Source of the DNA: Lathyrus oleraceus
Taxonomy: Eukaryota; Streptophyta; Magnoliopsida; Fabales; Fabaceae
Assembly: GCF_024323335.1 (NCBI RefSeq)
Contig: NC_066584.1
Span: forward strand, 272,529,618-272,593,617
Reading direction: 5' to 3'
DNA: 64,000 nucleotides
The notes beneath the pieces are model-generated. The model ran no database searches. It saw only the letters and a program-made list of their open reading frames with translations, and was not told where the DNA came from. The position numbers and the translations under genes are program-made. Every line of letters starts with the position of its first letter. Positions within the stretch are counted from its first letter, which is position 1. This document shows positions 49,632 to 57,670 of the stretch, one piece after another.

Positions 49632-50969
49632 TGAAGGTGTGAAAAACACAAGAAATGGGGGTTTGAATTGGGTTTTATAAACAAAAGCTTTTTCCAAAAC
49701 AAAAACACCACTAACAAGTTTAATAATGAAGAGATAAAAACACAGCGATTTTTATCCTGGTTCGCTTGAAACTCAAAGTTAATCCAGTCCACCCCCCATG
49801 GTAATTTGCCTTATACCCAAGGAATTAATACACTCTAATCAACAAATTACAATAAACACAAAGAATAACCTTTTTTGTCTTCTCAAGGATCCAACTAAAC
49901 CTTAGTCTCCTCAAGGACTCACAAAGAACAACTTTCTTTGTCTTCTCAAGGATAACCTCCTTAAGGAATCAAACAAATAGTTTGAATAACAGTTTGTGTG
50001 TTACAAGATGCTTCTACACAAGCAGATTTTTATATAAATGAATAACAAATCACTTAAAGAACATTGTATACAAAGAAAGATATCTTTTCACAAAGATAAA
50101 CAACTTGTCAAAATACTTGTGCAGAATCAACGTTTTTTTCAAGTATCCTATGCATGCTTATATAGTAAAGCATGTGACCGTTGGAGGGCAAAATGGGGAA
50201 AGCTTCTTGAGCGGTTGTGCACTGTTGGATGAGAAAGGAATGATACCATATACTGTTCTTTCGCCCACAAAAGTAGTGACATGTGTGATGAATAGTAGAG
50301 TCCTTGCCCATGAAATCAGGTAGTGGAAAGGTTGTTCGATTTGTACCATGTACTATTTGATCATGTTCCCATTTGATCTTATCTTCATATTCATTGGCTT
50401 CTAATAAAAGATGATTGAAGCATGAAGTGAAGAAATAGAGAGCTAGATTCAGAAACTTCAGAACCTAGGCTCAGAACCTTGACAGTGTCAGGAGTCTAGC
50501 TTGAGTTCTTCAGTATCTTCATAATCTTCAGAATCCTCAGTCAGAACCTTGATAACTTCAATCGTCTTTCTTGAGTACTTCAGAAACTTCAGCTACATAA
50601 CACAACTTTAGAAGCTTGCCCTTTTTTAGAAGTTTAGTGATCAGAGTCACGTCCAGAAGCAAGAACTGAGAGAACATTGCAGCAACAACATAAATTCTCC
50701 TTAGAAGCTTCTGACAGGTGAGATAACACAGAAGCAGAAAGAACATTGCAACAATAATATTGACGTCTTTCAGAACTTCTAATTGCAACACAGAGGAGGA
50801 CTTAGAACGCAAAGTTTAGAAATTGATGATGTTGCACATCATATGGGGTACCAAAGTTAAAGCTACACAATAACAAACCATTAGGGTACCAAAGTTGTTC
50901 TCACATAAATACAACATTGTTATCATCAAAACTCACGATATAAATGCATAATCAAATCTTGTTCTAACA
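49632..50969 (-). repeat. 5' LTR of element 2 (1338 bp)
   Basis: It runs from TGAAGGTGTGAAAAACAC to GTTCTAACA; it aligns with 40411-41645 apart from the ~110-bp extra block and scattered substitutions. Open frames inside it are duplicated with the other LTR and are not genes. Confidence 0.93.
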
Positions 50970-51720
50970 ATATCATTTTTGAATATCTTATGGAACAAAG
51001 TAGTATCAACCTTTCCTCTGGTAAAATCATTTTCTAAAAGAAAATTTCTTAGTCTTTCATACCATGCTTCAGGATTTTATTTCAGACCATACAAAGATTT
51101 ATTAAGTTTGAAAATGTAACATGGATTTTTTTTTAAACCAGGAGGTTGATGTACCACACTTCTTCAGTTATGTAACGATTCAGAAATGCACTATTAACAT
51201 TAATCTAATAGAAGATGATATTATGATTAATAAGAAAAGAAATTAACAGACGAATATACTCTAACCTGACAACTAGTGCAAAGGTCTTAGTATAGTCAAT
51301 CCCGTCTTACTAACTATAACCTTGTCCACCAGTTTGGCCTTGTTCCTTACCACTTATCCTTTTTCATTCAGTTTGTTTCTGAAGACCCGTTTTGTCCCAA
51401 TGACTTGAATTCCTTTGGGTTTAGGCACAAGATTCCACACATCATTTCTGAAGAATTGGTTCAATTCTTCTTGCATTGCCAAAATCCACTCAGTGTACTA
51501 AAGTGTTTCATCAAAAGATGTAGGTTCTATGAGGGACACCAAACCCATAAGTGTCTCTTCAAAAGGTGTGAACGAGGATCTGGTTCTCACTGGTTCAAGT
51601 TTATCTACCAGAATCAATTCTTCAGAATGTGAAGATATTTGTTTGTGCTTCCCCAAAAGAGGCTGAGCTTCAGCAGCTTTGGGTTTAACAATTTTAGAGT
51701 TTTTTACCTCAGATTCTTTA
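50970..51720 (-). pseudogene. pol: Element 3 RT, N-terminal half
   Basis: The minus strand has a NDVWNLVPKPKGIQVIGTKRVFRN-type block (51450-51370), a frame-broken NKARLVDKVIVSK region (51345-51300), and a RLSNFLLENDFTRGK-type stretch at 51065-51005 directly before the element 2 junction. The YVDD motif follows at 40410 on the other side. Confidence 0.8.
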
Positions 51721-51722
51721 GC

Positions 51723-52555
51723 TTATGATTCTTTACCTTTAGATTTTGAATATGTAATCTCCAGATCTGCAAACTTCTCAACTATCTTTGACTTTTCAGA
51801 GTCAAGCTTATCATTAAATCTGACATGAATTAATTCCTCAACAATTTGTGTCTCGGTGTTATATACTCTATAGCCATTAGAGCGTTCAGAATATCCTAAC
51901 ATTATACAATTATGTGCCTTAGAATCAAACTTATTCAAATTGTCTTTAGTGTTCAGAATAAAACAATTACATCCAAAAGGATGGAAATATGAAATCTTGG
52001 GTTTCGTATTCTTTCACAATTCATAAGGAGTCTTACCCATAATATGTCATATAGAGATTATATTCTGAATATTGCATGTTGTGTTAACTTCCTCTGCCCA
52101 TAAGTGCTTAGCCATATTTGTCTCACTAATTATGGTTCTAGTCATTTCTTGCAAAGTCCTATTCTTCCTCTCTACAACTCCATTTTGTTATGGAGTTCTA
52201 GGGCAAGAGAAATCATGAGAAATTCTATTTTCATCAAAGAGTTTTTCAAAATCTTTATTTTCAAATTCACCTTCATGATCACTTCTGACATTAACAATTC
52301 TAAAGTCTTTCTCGTTTTACACTTGTGAGCAGAAGGTAGAGAGCACAAAATGTGACTCATCCTCGTGTCTTAAGAATTTAACTCATGTCCATCTATTGTA
52401 GTCATCAACAATGACTAAAACATTTTTCTTGCCATTCACAGAAGCAATTTTCACTGGTCCAAAGAGGTCAATGTGCAAGAGTTCCAAAGGTCTAGAGGTA
52501 GAAATACCATCATTTGCTTAGAAATAGGTTTTTGAAAACTTGCCTTTATGACATG
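51723..52555 (-). pseudogene. pol: Element 3 integrase
   Basis: A PLELLHIDLFGPVKIAS block is at 52490-52440, a VIVDDYNRWTWVKFL-like block at 52420-52370, VRSDHEGEFEN at 52290-52265 (second D of the triad; the usual HGGEFEN altered), a NGVVERKNRTL-type block near 52190-52150 and the C-terminal NKFDSKAHNCIMLGYSERSNGYRVYNT (51938-51850). Frame changes are present throughout. Confidence 0.83.
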
Positions 52556-53284
52556 CTTCACAAAGATAATCTGAAGAGAAACTTTAGATTTAGAAGGCCT
52601 CTGACTAAATTAAGCTTATTTAGCTGAGAAATTCTTCCCATGCTAACAAGGCTCAATCGTCTATTCCCGACCCATTGCTCTTCATTAATAGATATGAGAC
52701 ATTTTTCATTCTGATTTTTAAGATAAGAAAGTCTAATTTTATAAATTTTATTTTTGCTCTTGCCATTGAAAAGAATGGAGCCATCCGTCTGACTAAAATA
52801 TTTACAAGACTTTTCATTAAAGATTATATCATAACCATTGTCATTTAATTGACTTATGGATAATAAATTATGTATTAATCCATCAAAAAATAAAACATTA
52901 GTAAATATAAGAGAGAAAAGCATTACCAATTGTTCTGGAGCCTATGATCTTCCCTTTCTGATCACCTCCGAAACCCACGAAGTCACCTGGCTTAAGTTCC
53001 AAATCTTGGAACATATGTCTTCTTCCCATCATATGTCGAGAGCACCCAGAGTCCAGGTGCCATGATTGGTATTTTAACTATGCTATTAAGGATGTCTGTA
53101 ACATATATTATCTTGTCCTTAGGTACCCATATCTTTTTTGGTCCTTTATGGTTAGTTCTCCCAGATTTCTTAAAGAACTTGGGTCTTTGTACAGTATAAT
53201 CATTTTGTGTATGTGCATAAGAGAAATCAAAATAAAGAGCATTTGGTTTTGTCTTTGGTTTTAAAATAGGTTTTTTTAGGCACA
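52556..53284 (-). pseudogene. pol: Element 3 protease and GAG-pre-integrase
   Basis: 53284-52992 reads GPKKIWVPKDKIIYVTDILNS and GLWVLSTYDGKKTYVPRFGT; here LWVLSTYDG stands where the protease LDSGCSRHM motif would be. 52929-52558 has HNLLSISQLNDNGYDIIFNEKSC and WVGNRRLSLVSMGRISQLNKLN, a GAG-pre-integrase whose first zinc histidines are altered. A TAA at about 52530 lies one codon before the position of the shared TAA in elements 1 and 2. Confidence 0.8.
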
Positions 53285-54532
53285 TAAGCTGTTAGACTAT
53301 GGCACGGATCTAGAAGGGGGGGTTGAATAGATCCCAATTAAAAACTTGAGTCGGCGCTGCCAATTTGAAAGAAAATTGGTTTTGAAAATTGGTTTTAGGT
53401 GCGGAAGCGGCCTAGGAAAATTTTAGTCTAAAACGAACCGTTATTGGAAAACCGGATATGCGTTAAGCTAATGCATTAGAGATAAAAAGAAATCCAAATC
53501 ACTACACTATATGCACACTCAATTGATATATTTCACTAACTAGCAAGCCTAGTTCCAATGATCCAAAATACCAAATTAAACTGGATGCAAACTTAAGACA
53601 ACTTTGGCTTATGCAAATTAACAAACACTTGGTGTGCATACACTCCAAGAGATATTTGAGTTGAGTAAGTAATTCAAATTTATCTAGTACAATATACTAT
53701 TGTACTTTGTATTCAAACAGCAGTTTTAATCTCTTACTCAACTTATATCAACGTTTGGTAAAATTGCTTAAACTAAAATCACTTAATTTTTAAGCTGAAA
53801 AGCACTTATGCAGAAAATTAAAGAAGACAGAGATTTGATGAGGCAGTTCCCCCGCCGTCCTCGCTTCGGGGTACGTCTGCCCTCAATTCTAAAATTAGAA
53901 TTGAGATGATTAATTAGATATCACCTGTGAAATTTAACCGTTTATACAAGGATTGCAAAGCACGTAAACAACAGAATTTCCAATGTGTTGAATGATGCTT
54001 CCTCTCCTTGCTCCTTGATTCAAGATGAATCAAGACCTTCGATCGTTGTTGCTAGACCTCCGATTCCAGCCCCTTTGTTGAAGAATCTTCCGTTCTTCAA
54101 ACCCTCGGCCCGGCTGATCTCAAACACAACGAGTCGAACCCGAATCCTTCACTTCAATGTCACCGAATCCGCTACTAGACTGATGAAGACTTCCTCTTCT
54201 CAATCACCTTCGCTCGGCTGAATATTGATGAAGCGATTCGTCCAAAAACCCCCAAACACAAACCGGTATTGGAGGACAAAACCCTAACGGTTTTATTCAA
54301 GAAAGAACCTGCCACAAGCTTCAACTCGAACCGGATTCTTCGATCACAGCCTCGAACCTTATCACCTTTAATCGATCACGAACCACATCAAAAGTAATTG
54401 TGTGCAGTTGATGTGTTGTGAAATGTTGAAGATGAAGATGATGAGTCTTGGACACCTTTTTCACTCTTTCTTGTTTCCTTGAACACTTGAACTCAAATTG
54501 ACAAATGTTCGTTAATAAAAGTGTTTTGACTT

Positions 54533-54541
54533 CTATATATA
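54533..54541 (-). promoter_or_regulatory. LTR TATA box of element 1 (copy in 5' LTR at 63868-63876)
   Basis: The minus strand reads TATATATAG followed by an AAGTCAAAAC leader. It is the best TATA candidate in the LTR and is identical in both LTRs. In the 5' LTR it would drive the genomic RNA. Confidence 0.6.
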
Positions 54542-54611
54542 GTAACTGACAAACCAACCAAAATTAACAGACTTTCAAACAGTGGAAAGAACTCAGAAAA
54601 TTGAGTCTACG

Positions 54612-54885
54612 CACGAGCGGTCGACCATAGGTCGGCGTACGCTGAGCCGTGAGAGATGCGCCGACCCCTATGGTCGACCCATGGTTCCATGCGCTGACCC
54701 AGGATAGCCTCATTGTGCCATGCGCTGACCTCTGGTCGACTCAAGGGATTTATGCGCTAACCCGTGAGTTATGCGCCGACCCTTATGGTCGACGCAAGGA
54801 AGTATGCGCTAACCAATCTCCAGTTTAGCTGAGTTTTGCGCTGACCCGTGAGCTTTGAGCTGACCCCTATGGTCGACTCAAGGCC
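54612..54885. repeat. GCGC(C/T)(G/A)ACC and GGTCGAC array in the U3 of element 1
   Basis: Eight GCGCYRACC-like words (one reads GAGCTGACC) and five GGTCGAC words are spread over about 270 bp with irregular spacing. They lie 70-340 bp upstream of the TATA box in minus sense, where retrotransposon enhancers commonly sit. Confidence 0.8.
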
Positions 54886-55099
54886 TTCAAATCTGCATAA
54901 ATCTGTGTTTTGTGATTTTCATGCATTTCGTCATGATCACACTTTGTCCACATATGTTTTTAATCATTATAATAGGTTTAGACAAACGTAGAAAAGGATA
55001 TGATGGGTAATGTGTTGCATTTGTTTGTAGACGTGCATGATGGTCTTTTGTCATCATCGAAACTTGCGATCGTATGTTGTCTGACACTTTGTCTTTACA

Positions 55100-55124
55100 T
55101 ACTCCCCCTTTTTGATGATGACAA
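55100..55124 (-). other. Polypurine tract and inverted-repeat arm of element 1
   Basis: The minus strand reads TTGTCATCATCAAAA, AGGGGGAGTA, then LTR start TGTAAAGAC. The arm 55110-55124 pairs 14/15 with 55048-55062 inside the LTR. Confidence 0.85.
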
Positions 55125-55456
55125 CCTGTATAAATCAACGTGACAAACAACATGCGATATTGACACATTTTGCACACTCCCCCTTTCTTTTGTAATCTAA
55201 GGTTATCTGCAGAAAGCGACTGTTAGTTGTGGGCATTTTTGGCTGCCTGCTTTGTACACTTTTCTCCCCCTTTGACAACATCAAAAAGAGAGACAGAGTG
55301 AATATTCAAGATAACAAGGAAATTTCACAGGAAATAATCATAAACAGATAATAAAAAAACACACCAATGTCATTTCTGAGCAATACAATTAAGACAGAGA
55401 GCTAAATACATTCAAAATAACAATCAAACTACAAAATGCATGTGAATGGCTATGTC

Positions 55457-56956
55457 CTAACGACGATGGCCTGGATGATAACAAATGCCCGGGTTTTTGT
55501 AAGGGTCAGCCAGAGATGATAAGTATTCGGTGACACCGTTCAGATGCTTGAGACTCTCGTCGATCGACCTTTCCTGAAGTTCAATTGAAGCCGAAAAGGT
55601 TGCAAACCGATCATTCATGCTTGTAGAGAAGGTGTCGAGACGCTCATTTTGGGCTTGAAGTTGCTCGTTAATATGAGCATAGCGCTCATCTTGAGCTTGC
55701 ATGAAGGACTGTTGAGCAATCTGCATATTTCGCATCATATCCAACAGTTCTGAAGATTCTGCTTGCTGTGGAGGGGACGGAGGAGATTCTTCATCCTCTT
55801 GATGATACGGCTGGTAAAATTGACGTTGAGTTGACCAGCCCGTATGTTGCCAGTCACCCCAGCGTGGAACATCTTCTTCAGTTGTATGCGACTGCTGAAC
55901 CCAAGCGGAGTCGGAGTAGTTATGAGTGTCAACGGGTGGAGGACTATCATCTCCACCATTGTGATCAAAATCGTGCCTGGCTTCTTCTTCTTCATTTTCC
56001 TCTTCATCTTCTTGTTCTTCGCTTTCATCACTGTGATCATCTGCAGGAACATTTCCTCTTCTAACAAACTTATACGTTCTCCGCTCATTGCACCAAAGAT
56101 ATCCCATCATAGACATAGTTTTTGTGCTAAACTCTTTGTCAGATGAGGTGGAAGTGTACAGTTAAGATGGATGATTAACGTTGGCTGCTGTAAGGACCTC
56201 TTGAATGAAGGATCCGTAGGCAAGAGCAGTTCCACGTCCGGAATCACGTAGATTATACATTCTACTGGCAATGTAGTACGGCCAGTTGATTTTCTTCTTA
56301 TTTTTCAGAATGTAAATCAGATGAACCTCGGCCTGTTCGACTCTGGAGAGACCGCCCTTCTTGGGTCGCAGGATGCGTGAGACAATCCACTGAAGAATCC
56401 TTTCTCCGGCTTTCAGCTTGCCGGCAGTGACAGTTCGTGGGAACGCGTCACTGTTCACAAACTCATCAGGATATGGCCGTTTCAGCATGTCATTCAATGC
56501 ACTCTTAAACTCGTAGCCATCTATGTGGTGAGAGTCAGTTACCTCAGGTAGAGGATTTTCAGCATCATCCACAGACATATCAAAATATTGGTTCCAGATA
56601 TTTGATTTAAGCGATACCTTTGTCGGACCAATTCTGGAGGAAAACTTGTGCCCGCGAAAGTTGTCATGAAGACCGGCGTAGAACACTCGGACAAGGTCTT
56701 CACTGTATTTAGTGTTGCACTCCAAGAAGTTGATGAAGCCTTGATGCTGCAGCAGAGCCATGATTTGAGCGAGGTGCATGCGTTCAGCGGTAAGTTTGTA
56801 GAACGTATGTTGTTGCACAACTCCTCGTTTGCCGATATCTTTGTTGAAGACTTCGACACGAGCGGGTGGAACGAGTGATACAGCAGATATGGGAAGAGAT
56901 GCGGCGGATGATTCTCGGGATCTTTTTCCGGAAGGTCTGCGTGATGTGGAAGCCAT
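55457..56956 (-). pseudogene. Extra ORF (SIRE aORF) of element 1, one in-frame stop
   Basis: The frame starts at ATG 56956 (MASTSRRPSGKRSRE) and runs 264 codons to TAA at 56164-56162, then stays open in the same frame to 55457: 499 codons in all with one internal stop. I prefer this ATG to the one at 57097 because it is the first ATG after a TATA box. Residues 1-30 are basic/serine-rich. About 40-260 is a globular region (FYKLTAERMHLAQIMALLQ, VRVFYAGLHDNF, GLSRVEQAEVHLIYIL, WPYYIASRMYNLRDS) resembling the 'putative plant transposon protein' domain. Next comes a very acidic stretch (SDESEEQEDEEENEEEEA), then a glutamine-rich coiled coil (INEQLQAQNERLDTFSTSM...LQERSIDESLKHL). No signal peptide or clear membrane segment is seen, so an envelope role is doubtful. 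Function unknown. Confidence 0.8.
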
Positions 56957-57044
56957 TTGAGCAGGTTTGAAACTAAGTATTTGGGTATAGAGAGAAGGTT
57001 TAAGGAGTGTTTTGAGAGTGATTCTGCTAGAGAGAGGTTTCTCC

Positions 57045-57054
57045 CTATTTATAG
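57045..57054 (-). promoter_or_regulatory. Candidate internal TATA box for the extra ORF
   Basis: The minus strand reads CTATAAATAG, a strong plant TATA box. A pyrimidine-rich leader follows (ACCTCTCTCTAGC, CCTTCTCTCTATACCC). The next ATG on this strand is the extra ORF start, 89 bp downstream, in the context CAAATGGCT. This would give a leader of roughly 60 nt. Confidence 0.55.
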
Positions 57055-57234
57055 TGGAAAGGTTAGGGTTTTGGGAAGATGGAAGATCAAGGAACAATAG
57101 CCACTAGGTAGATGCAAGTTACATAGTAGTGGGTAGTTTGAAAGGTGATGGAATGTAAATGCACACTTAATGCTGATTTTTGAATGGGAATGCATGAAAA
57201 ATGATTTAAATTTTTTTGCAGAAAAACGAAATTT

Positions 57235-57355
57235 TCGAGCGATGCGTCGACCATACCCCTGTATTCGTCGACGCATACTGTTTGATTTTTGAGAAAATGC
57301 AAAAATTATTTAATCGTGCGTCGACCATAGCCTTGCTGCGGTCGACTCATACAGT
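57235..57355. promoter_or_regulatory. Two GTCGAC dyads upstream of the extra ORF
   Basis: ATGCGTCGAC (57242-57251) and GTCGACGCAT (57267-57276) form a perfect 10-bp inverted repeat with a 15-nt spacer. A second, imperfect pair is TGCGTCGAC (57317) and GTCGACTCAT (57341). The word GTCGACCATA is shared with the LTR U3 array. Confidence 0.6.
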
Positions 57356-57447
57356 CCAAATTTTAATTTTTCACTATTTGGCACATGCAATGACAGGTTT
57401 GATGCATAATTAACAATTCATACAGCAATAAACATCCAAAGAGAGAT

Positions 57448-57450
<3 letters not shown>

Positions 57451-57489
<39 letters not shown>
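57451..57489. repeat. (AT)n microsatellite in the element 1 spacer
   Basis: 39 bp of pure AT between pol and the extra ORF. Confidence 0.95.
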
Positions 57490-57491
<2 letters not shown>

Positions 57492-57670
57492 CAACATCAT
57501 TATGAGATATAACTATTTTAGTCATGAGACTTTGCAGAGAGAGAAAAAGAGGAACAGTATCACCTCAATGCCAGAGTGACTTGGTGAACGGTAGACTTGT
57601 GCTTACAACAACATAGATTTGTCAGAAGTACAAGATTAAAGTCTTATACGGAATAAGGTAAAACAGCAGA

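Larger units (their letters stand above)
40411..50969 (-). mobile_element. SIRE-like copia element 2 (complete, ~10.56 kb, decayed)
   Basis: The complete element lies between a 3' LTR (40411-41645) and a 5' LTR (49632-50969). In minus sense the order is primer site, gag, protease, integrase, RT, RNase H, extra ORF, polypurine tract. It is inserted in the RT gene of element 3. The left flank ends ATATA (40406-40410) and the right begins ATATC (50970-50974), a 4/5 target duplication; removing the element restores continuous RT similarity. Stops and frame changes occur in every gene. 41671-42200 and 44623-45130 are non-coding spacers. Confidence 0.92.
50970..53289 (-). mobile_element. SIRE-like copia element 3, right part (RT N-terminus to protease)
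   Basis: This continues element 3 on the other side of element 2. It ends at 53289, where the LTR of element 1 (TGTTAGACTATGG) begins inside the protein-coding region. The missing gag and 5' LTR should lie beyond 64000. Confidence 0.88.
53290..55099 (-). repeat. 3' LTR of element 1 (1810 bp)
   Basis: On + it runs from TGTTAGACTATGG to TCTTTACA, next to the polypurine tract; the ends form an imperfect inverted repeat (TGTAAAGAC / TGTTAGAC). A minus-strand TATA box (TATATATAG, 54533-54541) lies about 560 bp into the LTR in minus sense. An array of GCGCxGACC and GGTCGAC words occupies 54612-54885, upstream of that box. Open frames at 53985-54221 and 54557-54321 are repeated in the other LTR and are not genes. 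Confidence 0.92.

Noticed and set aside
53985..54557. Two 78-codon open frames in the element 1 LTR, repeated at 63320-63892
   Set aside because: They are duplicated because they lie in LTRs; no domain, start context or codon evidence. LTR DNA explains them.
55168..55190. Alternative polypurine tract and LTR edge for element 1 (AAAGGGGGAG then TGTGCAAAATG on the minus strand)
   Set aside because: The tract at 55100-55112 has the same TTGTCATCATCAAAAAGGGGGAG context as elements 2 and 3, and gives better matching LTR termini (TGTAAAGAC with GTCTAACA).
56162..57097. Upstream ATG at 57097 as the start of the extra ORF
   Set aside because: It lies upstream of the TATA box, and the added residues look like translated leader; the ATG at 56956 is the first after the box.
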